From Bugula neritina (taxonomy: Eukaryota > Bryozoa > Gymnolaemata > Cheilostomatida > Bugulidae), in assembly GCA_964035545.1 (NCBI GenBank), contig OZ037766.1, positions 7,821,722-7,885,721 of the forward strand: 64,000 bases of DNA, read 5' to 3'. Below the pieces are notes generated by a model. The model saw nothing but the letters and a program-made list of their open reading frames with translations. It did not search any database and had not been told where the DNA came from. Positions 1 to 13,970 of the stretch are shown piece after piece. Made by a program: the position numbers and the translations under genes. Within the stretch, counting starts at the first letter, position 1. Each line of letters opens with the position of its first letter.

Positions 1-2659
1 GTTTCTGCACCAGTTCTATGTTTATGGTTTTTCAGATCTGAGTAATGCAAGTTCATTAAAATAATGCTTATTCTTGAAAAGGTGCAATTTCCCTTTATCG
101 CCTATTATCTCTTATATCCACAGTGTACAAATGTTTGAGTGATAAACAATATACTGTACAAGATTGTGCTCTAAGATATTGTATGCTGTATTATAAACTT
201 TCATTACTCTGCATTCTCCTGATCATTTCTTAATGCTGTGATTCCTCAGCTGTTCTTGGAACTTGCAGAGGAAATCTAAGCAAATTAGTTAGTAGAGATT
301 TCGCGAGGTCTAAACGCATATACAACATGGTGGAAATAACTCAAAATTTTTGTTTTGCTCACCATTTGCTCTAAAACAAGCAATAAAGTAGCTAGATTAG
401 TTGCACTTCTAATAGAGGAAAAATATGGTGTGTGATTGATACTTGGCTGGTTAAACGGTACCACCATTTTTCAGACGCCATTAATAAATCACTCCATTTT
501 ACTGGACAGGGTTGCCTGAGTAATTAGATTGACAGATTTCATTGATTTGTTGAAAGCAGCTTATCACTTGGGTGAAAATTGCTGTAAGTTACTTCTACTG
601 CATGTAATATATTTTCTTATAGTTTTGCTCTCTTGCTGTATACAGTTGTGTGAGTCTCACCTATAGTCTACTGTCAGTTGTGACCCCCTTCTTGAGATTG
701 TTTATTTTGTGATTTCCACACATTACGGTGACCTCTGTTTGCCTTGTATAATTCTTACCATTAAACTGGATATTGTTCCAACATTTCAAATTATTATCCC
801 TTTAATCTTTCTGATTCACTCAAGCTCAACAGTGTGGTTGCCTATAACCACAGCACAACTAGTTACTATGACTGTACTAAGACTATAGACATGCTAATGC
901 TGATAATGTGCTCAATAAAGCTAAAAAATAATAAATAGCTGTTAATATACTCGTAAATAATAGTTGTTACTGTAAAATGTCGACTAAAATTTTTAATCTG
1001 AGTTCATATACACTTAATACTCTAGAATCTAGATGAATGTCTTATGTGGCAGTATGCTAGTAAAGTGTATTAAAACTTCAAAATGCAAAATCGTGCATGC
1101 TATGTGGTATGATTGAACTTGTTAAAACCTCCAAAATCCTAAATATTTGGTATAAAATGAATGCACGATGCAAAGCTTATGATAAAAAGGTGTTATGGGT
1201 TTATAGAAATAAAAATGGTCAAGGTACATGCTATACATCACAGACAACCTGAGAAATAGACAAACTCACTGATTTATCATAGCAATAAAAAATCTAACCA
1301 GACATTTGCATTAGTTCATGTAGCTAATTAATAACTCTAGTGTGTAAAACTAACTCATACAGTCATACACTATTGATCTTTACTAAGCTGTCTTAAATGA
1401 TGTACAGAGATGGTAACCGTTGAATGAACCTTTTCTTAAAGATATGTATTAAAAGAAGTAAAAGTGGTTGTAGTCTCACCATGTTAAGTGTAGTAATTAT
1501 TTAGATTTTTCATGCTTTAATTCTTGACTTTGAGATTTTGAAATTTTAGAATGTAAATAAAAATGAGGAGGATCTTATCTAGAGGAGAGTCCAAAGACCA
1601 AAAACAAGATGGGCCACCTAGAGGAGGTAGATTGATAAAGGCTTATAGCTTCACATGGCTATTTCTGCTATAATTATATTGTAGTCAGGAAGGTTTCAAC
1701 TATAAGCCTTTTTTAAACTCTTCACAATTACTTGTTCTGTTTTCTAATTGCCTAAACTCATTGTTTGAGTATTTAGTTAAACTAATTAAGATTACTCAAT
1801 TAAGTAAGACACATGTGCCACACCTATCCAAACCTAAGGACAATATACCAGCTGTAATTTCTCTGCCCTGGTTAAAACAAGACAGGTGCATCAGTTTTGT
1901 CTCATTTGATCAGCTGTGCTTATTTATATCTTTTATTTTGTAATTTTCACTTCCCATTTTTACACAGGTACTTTTTCCCCATGATTATGTGGTCTTAATA
2001 TTAGCTCATATATTTTGCAACTAGCATACTACTTCCTTTAAGTGAGCTTTAACTAATGTTTCTTAACTTGTGTGTGACCGTATTAAAGTTACTTATTTTT
2101 AGTGGTTAATAAACCACTTGTGGTTAGTTCAAGAGACTGTATCCTTTTTTGTTCTTATTAAGTTACTTATAGGTGGCATTTACTTTCACTCCTTCTTCAT
2201 AATCTCCATTTCTTGAAAAATCAGTCTAGTTTAGATAATTATCATTATCAGTACATTAGCAACTGCATGTATTATGATAATTATATCATTTATGCAAATT
2301 TTTCAAGGCTGTAGGGTGTAAGAAATGTTCTAGTAAAAAACCCTAGAAACAGCAAAATCTAACATCATACCTGCATATAAATTGCAGATCATTTTGCCAT
2401 CATTTACTTTTTGTAGTACTGATTGTAACCTGTATAATAGTGTATCATGCATTATAAAAATATTTTCTGTAACACAATGTAGATAAATGAAAATGCTCAA
2501 AAAGGTTTTATTAATAAGGTATTATTTAATTTCATATGATGAATTCATATGGCACTTATATGACACTATCATATAGGTCAGTATAGATAAAACAGCGAAC
2601 ACTACCAACCTTTCTGGTTGTATAAAAAGTATATGGCAGGTGACTTTTTAACTAGTAAT
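1..2659. other. No recognised gene; probable upstream intron sequence
   Basis: AT-rich DNA with no exon I can defend. Because the myosin gene downstream enters the window already in its tail, this stretch is most likely its intronic DNA. Short open stretches here show no conserved motif apart from a short SH3-like string near 1967, which I rejected because of its order. Confidence 0.5.
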
Positions 2660-2691
2660 AGGCCTGTCAAATTGTTCTCAACTTTATCTTT

Positions 2692-2835
2692 ATGGTGACA
2701 CCAGGCTGGATATATGGCTCCTTTAATGGCAACTCTGATGAAGGAATGAAAACTTTGCAAAGAAAGCATATGATTACTAGGACTGCTAGCTTTGGCAGTC
2801 CCATGACTAGGCGAAGGACTAGCTCTTGTACTAAG
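2692..2835 (+). CDS. Candidate exon of the myosin XV-like gene, SH3-like
   Basis: An open frame carries the string PGWIYGSFNG, which resembles the Pro-Gly-Trp...Gly-Ser core of the SH3 domain that precedes the last MyTH4 domain in class XV myosins. It continues through a Ser/Thr/Arg-rich stretch to a possible donor (ctaag|gttctg). That end is in phase 0, matching the phase-0 start of the next exon at 3175. Against it, the usual SH3 Leu-Phe-Pro motif does not follow and the donor is weak. The 5' boundary is unclear: the exon could start near 2660 or after the cag at 2703. This is a plausible exon, not a proven one. Confidence 0.35.
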
Positions 2836-3174
2836 GTTCTGTGCTTTCTAATATTTGTTTTACAGTTTGATGGTTGCAATATGTTTTACTTGTATGGTTA
2901 ATAGATAATCAGATTAGCTATGATGGGTTTATAAAAGCTTTTAAATTTTGATGTTGTAGATTTTTTGCGAGCTGTTAGCTTATTCCAATTTCTAAACATA
3001 TATCATATATGCTAATATGCTAATAATATAATTATTTTTATTGGCAGTCATGACTTGTTTTGTTTAAATTCCTGCAGCTACGTATTCTAGCATATACACT
3101 GAATATATAATGTTTTCAAATCATTCAAAATATGGTTGGGTAGCACTTGATTTTAAATATTTTCTTCTATCTAG

Positions 3175-6100
3175 GACTTAACAGATGCACATGGCCATAT
3201 GTCTAGCACTGGAAAGTTTTCAATGCTAGAGTTTTCTATGATGTACTACAGACAAAACATTGACAGGTATGGCCTAGAGTTGGGGTTTTGTAGCATCTAT
3301 AATGTATTGTTAAAATTGGAATTTAGTTATTTCCCTATTCTTCGCCAGCATCTACAGCACCAAATTTTCACCAGCACTTGATAAATAATCTTAATAAAAC
3401 TGAAATATATATGTGACATGGTTTTCAATTACGTGCTTGCTTTGCGTGGTCACGTAGTTCATAAATAAAGCCTTATAATTCATACTTAAAATATTAAAAG
3501 TTTATGGTCAAACATAATGATATCCTGACGCTAGTATAGACACTGAGTACTTGATTATTTATGTCCTTTCTTGCAGGGCTTAAGTTTTGATTAATGGTTT
3601 AAAGTTTGAACTCCAGAAAATCTTCCCCAATACTGACAAATTCTGTGACACTAACTTCATTCCATGCAACTTAATGTCTAATTTTGCTTCAAGTAATCCA
3701 GCCTACTTTTTGTGTCCAAGAATTCAGAATTTTATGTTGTAGATTGTAGACTGTAAAGCTACCAACAGGGTAGCTTAACAATATTTAGTCTGAGATTACA
3801 CATATGGCATTGGCAGACTTATTTTTTGTAACAGGATTTGTCTCAATTAAAAGCCAGACTTTTTGCAGGTATGAAGCGCTTCAAAGTAGCACACACGGCT
3901 TGCAAGACAGCATAAAGTTGATTGAAACGCTGAAACTAAGTACAATTAAGAAAAGATTCCTTACTAGAGACAATGGTAAGATTACTTTATGTGAGTGCAG
4001 GGTGTAGTGCAAGATGAATAATGAGTTTTAAATCAGTAGAGTTTAAAGTTTTTCTAATTTAAGGTGTGTTTTCTTTAATACTCTTAAAGTAATTATAACA
4101 AGCATAATGTTATCGTACAATTTGACACATGTAGCCTAACCATTAATTGTTGTGAAATATCTTTTTACTTTTCATTTGTGAATTTTCTGCAATGAGAAAA
4201 TATGCATGGGCTACAGACTCTAGACTCAAGAGCTATCAATTTTTATGTGAGCTACTTGTCAATTTGAAGTAAATTTATGTATCGCAACTATTAAACCGTT
4301 ACCTTAAGGTGACTCTAGCCAGAGCAAGTCAGTGCTTGACTTGTCTTAGTTATTTTGGTCATAACTTGGTATTTGGTTACCTGTTGACTTGGCGTGGAGG
4401 TATTGAAATTGAAAATAGCCCGTGCTCTAGATTAGAAATGTAGCAATAGAAGTTGTGTTCTCTCAAGAGTTCAAACCCTTGCCTCAAACCAAAATTTATT
4501 AAAAAAGTTGAAGAATTTGGGTTATTGAATTTTTGCTACTACTGCACATAAATGTTGACTTGACATGTCTTGCCTTTGGTTCAACAAAGCTCTGCCGTGT
4601 GTAAAATGTGCAAGATGGAGAACCATTTGTTGTAAGTGAATTATTATTTGTTCATAAAATTTCCCTGAATGAATAATCATTTGGATACTCCAGTTCCTTG
4701 TAGTGCTTCTGAGGCCTTAAGTGTTTCCACTAGTGTGAAATATATAATGATGAGCTCATATGATTTTTTTAGAAACCCCCAAGCAGAAAAAGGAAAGTTG
4801 GTCATGGAAAGAGCAAGCTGAAGCAGTCAAGTGGTCCAGTGTGCGTCTTATTTGTAGTTTTATTACTTGAATTTGTACACTGCCAGCGTTTAAGGATATT
4901 GTTGAAGCGTGTGAATTACATAGTAGTTTATTAGGTTGAATGCTTTAGTATATATCTATCATAAAGCTGCATATTTTAGAATATTTAGAATATAAAACAA
5001 CTAGGAGGAGCTAATAACGAAAGCAACTATCACATTATTACAGTGCAAGACTTATAAACTTTCATAACTTTGTTATGGGCTTGTATAGTTAGAGGTGCAA
5101 ATCTGGTTTATCCTATCAATGTTTTGGCACAATATTTATGCACATAAATAAGGAGGAATAAAATAGGCAGCTATACCTTTATTGTAAGCTGCATGGTCCA
5201 AGTGTTATCCTCCAAAAGCCATTTATTGCTCATTAGGGAAGTTCTTTAGCTACCACTTTTTGCTAGCTCTAAATCCGGCTGTGTCACTGACAGTTCAGCT
5301 TCCTTTGCTTCCTCGGGTCATCAAAATTGCTAAGATATTTATAAAATATAAATTTTATATATAAAAAGAGCATTTTTCTAGCATAATATAACTTATAATT
5401 ATTGTTTCATAGGTGCCTCTTGAAAAATCGCTATTAAAGTTGCCCACGGATGAGATGGATAGAGAGGCAGTAGAATGTTTCTCTAGCATCCTTATGTTTA
5501 TGGGAGATCTCCCTATGCCCGAGCCCATCACTGAGCTTGATTGTGTCTTCAGAATATTAAAGGTAAGATTTAGCATTAACTATATGCATGGTATTGTCTG
5601 TTTTTAAATTATTTAACTTTTTCAGCACTATAATGTATAATATACAATATATAATATATTGTGATATACAATACATAATATACATTATATTAAGGGGCCA
5701 TAACAATAAACTCTAAAGGTTTACAATGTTTTATGAAAGCATAATGGTTGCATTGGATAAGATGACTAATTTCTATTAGTTTCTTGCTGGAATATAACAG
5801 TCTTTGTAAGTCCTAATGCTAAAACCGGCAATAAATCTGGTGGTAGGCTATTTATGCTATCTGAAGATCAAATTGCAAGTGTGTGTGCATGTATAACTAA
5901 GAATTGTATACTGAACAAGTAAAGCTTCAAAATATAATAAATTAGAGAAAAAAATATAAAAATATTGTAAAATATTTTAAATAGAAGTCAGTGTACTACG
6001 GTTTAGAAAATAGGAATGCAAATTTTAGAGTTGAATAAATTTTTCCTTGTGGTCAGAGTTATCATTTGAACTGGTCAGTTAATATTAAATGCTCGGTTGT

Positions 6101-9100
6101 CAGTTCTACTAGAAGTAATATAATTTATTTATAACCTTGACAGCTTCAGGATGAGTAATAATCTAACAGTTATTTTCAAAATTGGCATGACTAACCGGAA
6201 CTTCATACCAATAGGCTCATATATAGTATAATTTGCACATAATATGAGTAGTACTTTACATGTAGATGTAACTTTTCAGGCTTGCCATCAGCAACCAGAG
6301 CTGAAAGATGAAATATACTGCCAATTAACTAAACAAACCACCAATAACAAGAGTTCAAACTCGTAAGTATTGTGTTATAAGTGAAGGTATAGAGATTGAT
6401 AATTGCATTAATGGGTTTTCACATTTTCATACTTTAATATTTTTAAGCAAAATGTAGCTTCGTGAATTTTATTCAGTTGGGCTTTACGTTCAAAATTTCT
6501 GTTTTGTGAACTGTTAGGGGACACACACAGTAACAGTGTGTCAACCTCTCATTTTGCAGGAGAATGAAATAGTCAAGCATACAAACATGTTGTTAATTTT
6601 GTATTAATGATAATCTGGGTTTCAACAGATCAGTTCGCTATGAGAAGTTATAATAGGCTTGAAAAATATATTTGTTGCATCCTAAACATAACAAGTAAAA
6701 TTAGAAGTGTAAGCTAAGCAAACAGCATCAATTATGCACACAAGTATTCTTAGTTATCAGAAATCAAATAGGAAACAGAGTATCAAGTTATGTGGTTTTG
6801 TTGCTCCGAGTTTGACTCTCAAAGTTTTTTTTTAAATTAATTTTGATGTAGCTCTGCCTTTTAAAAGTTTTTAACAAACCAAATAGTAGATTTGAATTTG
6901 CAGATGAAAAAAATTACTTCCACCTGCTAGGAGACATACTGACTATGATTTTTTTAAATAAATCACCGCATTGTCTAAATTTTACATATTGCTACAGTTT
7001 ATGATCACTATAGCTTTTAGCAACAATCACCTGCAGGCATATGTATTAGACTACTCAAATGCACTTTGCTACTAGGTACTTAATTGTCATAGTAAGTTCA
7101 TCATATTTTTAGCATTCAATATATCTTTGTTATCAATCAATATTATATTATTTTATTATTGTACCCATGCTATGTTTATGTCCTGAAGATGAAGCAATCC
7201 ATAACACAATATTTCTGTCAAAATCAGGTGAACTTTTCCATTTAACCTACTGCTTTTCATATGATGGATTACCTGTTTTACTTCTTAGTCATAATTGCCA
7301 ATTTTTTCCTCCATGATGTGGCAAGAATCTTCTTTCGCAGGTTCAGAAAATATATCTATTTTTGAATCTGAAAACATCAGTGATGAAACACATTTGCTGA
7401 AAGTTCCCCACTATTTATGTTTTGCTTCCACATAGTGCATGTAGCAAAACAACAAGGTGCCATTGCAATATTGTCATGGTTATGTCTTGACCAATTAGTT
7501 GTATTTGTTCCTTCAGCTGCGGTATCTATTCCATAGCACTTACAGCGGTAGTTGATGGTATTACAGAAACAGCTGCTCCAGAGGCTGGAGGCTGCTAACC
7601 TTACTATGCTGCTGGTTTGTCTGCTCAGATATTCTAAAGCCTTTTCTACTGACGTACTTGCAACAGAACGCTGCAGATCCTTCTAGAACTTACTACACTA
7701 TAGCATCTACTTGTCTACTTGCTCTTCGAAAAACCTTAAAGCATGGCGGTAGAAGAAATGTGCCAACATCTGATGAAATCACAGCTATTATGGTAAATAA
7801 TTTGTGTAATTGATATTGCATCTTGTTCAACTTTTTTAAGAATTTACCAGTCGCTGATGCATATATTTCATTTTTTAGTTTTGGTTTCTATTATACCATA
7901 TACAAAAAGTAACGGGTTCTGAAGTACACCCCATTGTGTGGATGATGTAACAATTTATATATTACCAATAGACTAGTAATACATGAATATAATAAATTAT
8001 GTTATGCCTGATGCAAGTCTTATTGTAATATATAATATGTTTAAAGGCGTACTATACATGCTGTAGCAGTTTCACTATAATTAATTGATTAATCAAGATT
8101 ACTCACCGTAGTTTGTGCATAAAATTAAATACACAGACTTGATAAACTACTATTATTTTGCTTTTCTCTATGTCGGAGTGTTTGAAAAGAATGATGGGTA
8201 ATCAATCTATTGAACATGGAGAGTGTAAATAGTTTATACTTTATTGTTAAAGATATCGTCTGTAAAGTTTAGCAGCTTGTAACAATAGTCTGTCAATTAT
8301 AGTACTCGCCACAATCAGCATAATTATAGATCTTTACAGAAGAAGGCAATTCCACATTTTTCCTATATGCATTCCAGATGTCGTTATATTGGCGTATCTA
8401 TAACATATGGCAAGGTCTACCTTAACACTTACACTAGTAGTACCTGTATATGCCTATATGCTTATTTACACATGTGACATGTAGGCCTACATCTGGCTTA
8501 ATTTGATAATTAATAATAACTATTATCATATAAGCCCTAGAATGAATACTGTGTTATTATATATAGTATATATGCAGTGCTGCCCTTTCTTCTTTGGCTA
8601 GCTGCAGCATCATGTTGGTATTAAACTGACGATGGTTATGTGTTTTAGGAGGGGAAGTTAAGCAAGAGGCAAACCGTTTACCTTCCTGGATCTCAGAGTG
8701 GAATGACAGTGAATATCACACCTTATACTGTAAGTCATTTTGCTGTCACATCTCAAATACTGTGCTATTTTAAGAAGTGAATAACCCTATGCCATTGTTT
8801 CACTAAAAAATCGATATGTTATGCTAATATATAATGATGGCTTTGCAAGATGTCGTTTCATTATACTAAGTTAAACTAGCAAGTTTAACAGTGATTGTAC
8901 ACTCACACTAGCATTCCCTGGCAGTATATCAGTACTCTTTAAACTAAAATCAGTTGAAGCTATAATAAAGCTTTTGGTAAAAAGCCCTTTCATTCATGTA
9001 AAAATGTTGTTTTGATGTTTTAAATACATTTATTTTACAGCAATAAATTTCTTATCTGAAATTATATGAATTTAGAGAAATATCAGGCTACATAATAATA

Positions 9101-12100
9101 AACATTGGAGAATGTTAAAAATTTTCATAAATAAATGCTATTAAATTGCATATCGTGGAACACCTTTATCTACTCCACCTTCAGATTATAGTTTTGAGAG
9201 TTGGGTTTATAGTACGGTCATCATTTTAAATAAAGCTTAGCCTAATAGTCTATCCTGTAGTGAATATATGAGTGCACTTTTCAATGCTAAAGATAATTCC
9301 TGCTGTATTGTATAAATTTTATCAGCAGGTTTTCAGCTGACATCCTAATCTTTGTTTGTTTCAATATAGCATATAGCAATATATCAGTTCTTCGTGCTTA
9401 AATTTTTCCACTCTTACAAATGTTTAATAACAACTGTACAACTAACCTAAATGAATAACGTTCTATTTATAATAATGTAATTTATAAGTAAATTTATCAA
9501 CCGTCGTGCCCATATCTGATGGCTATGTAAAATACAGCATGTCTGGAATGAAAATATAATTTTTGTCAGTAATTCTGTAAATAATAAAGTTTACTAGTTC
9601 GTGATACACTCGGTAGTTTTTTGCATAATATATTAATTTAGAGTTTAAGTAGATACTATATTTGACTGTCTACACTCTACTATAATGACATGCTGCTTCA
9701 TTTTATTGAATAAAAGCATATATAGCATACTATGTTGCATGTTTTCAAAGTGAATTATATTTATTAGCATAAAGTACGTACTGATCTAGTTTATGTAAAA
9801 ACATGCATGTTTTGTATTGTTCAGTTGGTGAAGGAGACTTTAGAAGAAATATGCACTAAACTGGGCATCATTAGTCAGGCTGAGATGGAAGAATACGCCA
9901 TGTTTGCTCTGTATGAAAAGGGTCAGTGTCAGGTTTTGGTTGTTGAAATACTATATATAGCCAGTGATCATTGCGGTAGAATTATTAAGCTAGGGGCCTG
10001 TGCTAGGTACTCTATATTTATTTTATAATACTCGAAAAATTGTTTTTTGTTCATTGTAGGTGCTCAGTCAGGTAAGCACCACTTATATTCCTCATATCTG
10101 CTTATGTATACCTACACTACATGTATATGTATACCTACACTACATGTATATGTATACCTACACTACATGTATATGTATACCTACACTACATATATGTATA
10201 TGTATACCTACACTACATGTATATGTATGTGTATACCTACACTACATGTATATGTATGTGTATACCTACACTACACACACACACGTCCGTACACACCCAT
10301 GTGCACACATACATTCACTTATATTTCTATCATAAGCTATTCAATGTTACTTTTGTGAGTAAATTTTAAACATTTTAGCTAAGTTCTTGCAAAAGATATG
10401 CTTATGCTTATATGCAATATTGTAACAAAATTAAACTCTGTGTAATCTCCCATTTATTTGTACCTCTCCTGCTGTGTGTTAAGGGTTATAATTCCACAAG
10501 TTTGTGATGCTTTAGGTAAGGCAACTCCAACTGATTAATGTTGCATATAAATATGTAGGAAAATTGTTTGTAGAATTATTAATTCAAATTCCTAGGTATA
10601 TACCATCAACTATATTTGTAATGTGTTGTAATAAAACTTGCTATGAAATCTTAGAAATTCACTTTTTAGTCTCATGCATTAGGTAACCTTTAAGTGTCAT
10701 CATCATAAGTAGTCTGTTAATACTCGGTACAATCTTGATGTGTATATTAAGTTTAAATCCATTTATCTGAAGATTGTATGCAATGGACATTAAGTTTCTT
10801 TACTCAAATTCTACAAGGCAACTTTTATTGGATCTACATCAGCTTTTTTCCATTGACTCAATAAATATGTTTATATTATATTATTCAAACTGAAAAATCC
10901 TTATGATATACTCATGAAAATATGTATCATTATATAATATTAAGAATTATCTGCCCATACTATAAGTAGGCAGCATTGAAATTTATGTTTTATATAGAAA
11001 TTAAATAAAAATATCACGTTTGTGCTGCATATCCAAGTTTATTCTAATTCTATTAGTTTGGTTTAGACGGTTTTACAGTCTTTACTTCCCAATCAAAATC
11101 ATTCACATTTGTAGGAGCTGACAATTGCATCCGACTGAAAAAAGAAGAGTATATAATGGATATCATAACCCAAATGAGGCTGCATCAGATTTCTTGTACT
11201 CTTCTATTTGAAAGAATATGTTGGTATTACCCTCTTCATTATGATGTCATTTCCTATGATTGCACTAATATGATGTACCACCAGGCCATCCAGCTGTACC
11301 TTGATGGCTGGCTAATAGCACTACCCCCCAGTGGTAGCAAGGTGCCTCATAAACTCACTGTAAGTGTATACTTCAGCCTTAGTGGTTAGGTTATCTTATC
11401 TGCAATAAATTTAGATGATATATATGCTGCATTTCCCCTACATTTGTGTATTCACATGTTGATGTGGTAACTTCAGTAAATAATTCTGAAAATTGTCTTA
11501 TTGGGTTTATTTGTATCATTAGGATGCACAATTTAGTTCTCTTGATTTGGAAGAGCAGATAGACTGCGCTTTGTGTTTGTCTTTCAAGTACAGAGGTGTA
11601 GACTTTGGCTTAGCTTAGGGTTGGCACGGGTTACTCTGTTTCACAGTCAGATATTTAGAACTAACACTATCTAAGAATTGTAACTTTGCACCTATTTTAT
11701 ATTTTCTCATTAAAATTTGTGAGTTTGCAATTATTATTCAACATTTGAAGCAGCTAGTTTTGGTGACAGCAAACAAATTAAACTCATTTACTGAAATAGA
11801 TACATGTATAAATATGCCTGTAATTCCTATAATTTTAATTTCATATGTATGTCTTCTAAAATGTGTTTTTGTATGACTGTAGGAAGATATTATACAAATA
11901 GCCTCCCTCATGTGGCGTATAGGCACTAATGATGACGAAGCTCTCCAGTTGTAAGTATCAAGTCCTTATCGAGGTGTTGATAACAGACATTTATGCATAG
12001 ACCTGTTACATTATATCAGACTAAGTTGAACTATATATTATGCTCAGCTTGACATATTGTGTTTCCAACTAGCCCCTGTTTAATATCAAAGCCTGCCTAA

Positions 12101-13970
12101 TTTAGCTCCATCCTAAGATGTAATCTGATAGTCCTTGTGGTCTCATCTTTATTGTAATTTAATTTCATCAAATTCCTTTTTGTATAACGCACATGTCATG
12201 TGTTTCACAGAGACGTATGTGTAGAGTTCGTGCCCGACTTGGTGCTCACATATAAAATTCTCTCTCCGACTCAAATATTTGACGGGATGGCTAAATTTTT
12301 GAAACACTTGGATCCTGTGACTTCAACTGAACTCGATTTCAAGATTGATGTCCTTGACATATTAAGGAGATGGCCGATGTTTGGAGCATCATTTTATAAA
12401 GCAAAGGTGCTACAGAAAAGAATATATATATAAACTTGCTTGAAAATTTAAATTGTAGGTTTTATGAGTGAATTAGATTAGGAATCATTTGATTTGCACA
12501 TTTATGGTTGTTAGCGTAAACATAAATAATCAGCTTAATAAGAAATTGGCCTATTAAAGGGTTTTCTGTATTCCATGTTATAATATTGTTAACTCAGTGC
12601 AGTGTTACTAGCATTATATACTTGCGTATGCTATATAAGATAGTCATTCAATGGCTGAACTCAGTAAGAGGGCAAACCCTATAGTGGTCTGGTTGCTGTA
12701 AAATAACTCATTGTATTCCTATCAACTAGTATTTGCTTATAAAATAAGATGCATAAAACAGGAATATGATTTGAATTTCCATCAGTCTGACTGCATTTAC
12801 AAGACATGCTGACCTATAATGAGTCAGCCAATTTGAATGTATGTGTTTTACTGATAAGAGCTAATAATAGATGTTGAAGTTATCAACTAATGTTTTAGTG
12901 CCAGACTGAGCCAAAGTTGGGAGGTAAATGTATACTTGCAGTTAACAGAGCCGGAGTTCACTTTCTAGACAGTGACTCTCAGGTATGCACACATAAACCC
13001 TTCTATAAACAAATATCTATGTTTATAAGATGTCTATGTTCTATAACATATCTATAATCATAATGTCTATGCTCTATAACATATCTATAATGTCTATGCT
13101 CTATAACATATCTATCATGTCTATGCTCTATAACATATCTATCATGTCTATGCTGTTACATATCTATGTCTATAACACACCTATGTATATAATGTGTCTG
13201 GGCCTGTAAAATCATATATCTATGAAGTGCCCATGTCTTTAAAATATCTATGTTTACATTCTATAACATATCTAATGTCTAGGAAATATCTATGTCTATG
13301 AAGGAAGTACCCATGTTCATAAAATATCTATGCCTTTGATATTATATGCATGAATCATGCTTGCAGTCTGTTATTATAACATTTTCAGCTCATGTTTATA
13401 ATTTCCATTAATTTGACAGTTTGAAATGCACTGATGATGTCGAATAAACTGAACTAACTGCTGTTTGTACATTAGAGTATAGTAATCTCTAACCATATAA
13501 AATGAAATTATCTCCCCATTGCTATCCCAAAACAACTTTGTGAAAAACTCTGCTAATCTTAACTATTTATTGGATTCTTTGTTTTAGAATTAGCTACGTT
13601 TTTGAATTGAATAAGTAATTACATTGATATATATAGACAATGGTACTCTGAGCTGCACCGAAAAGATCATTTTTGGTACAAAGATAGAGTACAGAATATT
13701 TTTGCTTCTAAACATGAAAAACATGCTTCCTTATGAATCTAGTGTCAGTATTTCTTGATGTTTTAGAAATGCGTTTTGTCTTATCCATTCACTGAAGTTA
13801 TCTCTACACGAAAGATCCTAACTGATACGACAGAGAAACTGGATTTCAAAGTTGGAAACAACAGAATACAGAAAATCATACAAATAGAAACTAATCAAGC
13901 TGGAGACATCGTGCACATCATTGGACAATATATTAAAGTATTAAACAGCTGTGCCAAATTATCTTCATGA
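3175..13970 (+). CDS. Unconventional myosin XV-like, C-terminal MyTH4-FERM tail (partial, 14 exons)
   Basis: Exons: 3175-3266, 3869-3975, 4773-4840, 5413-5562, 6280-6362, 7582-7792, 8649-8729, 9825-9921, 10060-10071, 11115-11359, 11883-11950, 12211-12406, 12899-12982, 13767-13970 (TGA). All phases agree, giving 565 visible residues. The first exons carry the SMLEF motif that opens a MyTH4 region. The MyTH4 core follows (FSSILMFMGD, DEIYCQLTKQTTNN, GWRLL, LRKTLKHGGRR). After that come FERM F1 (KETLEEICTKLGI), F2 (WPMFGASF) and F3 (CILAVNRAGVHFL), then the stop. This order and several strings agree with vertebrate myosin XV tails as I remember them, better than with myosin VII or X. Class XV myosins are actin motors of stereocilia and filopodia whose tail binds cargo. 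The motor and earlier tail lie before the window. The protein ends soon after F3 in LSS, without an obvious PDZ-binding end. A MyTH4-FERM protein without a motor cannot be excluded. Confidence 0.85.
10104..10290. repeat. Minisatellite, 23-29 bp units
   Basis: About seven copies of a unit containing cctacactacatgtatatg, spaced 23, 23, 23, 27, 29 and 29 bp apart, followed by a short (ac)n run. It lies in the intron after the 12-nt microexon of the myosin gene. Confidence 0.9.
13030..13345. repeat. Minisatellite, about 27-bp unit, degenerate flanks
   Basis: Near-identical 27-bp units containing ctatgctctataacatatc lie between about 13063 and 13170, with decayed copies to about 13345. It sits in the last intron of the myosin-like gene. 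Confidence 0.8.

Noticed and set aside
1580-1633. Short open stretch between an ag and a gtagat site, possible small myosin exon
   Set aside because: Only about 47 nt with no conserved residue; it cannot be told from chance.
1967-2000. Frame reading VLFPHDYVVL after a good acceptor (ttttacacag), like the end of an SH3 domain
   Set aside because: It lies upstream of the SH3 core-like exon at 2692, the wrong order for one domain, and no good donor follows.
10047-10369. Three overlapping open frames of 82-103 codons rich in Tyr, Thr, Cys and Ile
   Set aside because: They are translations of the 23-29 bp minisatellite, open in all three frames because the unit has no stop.
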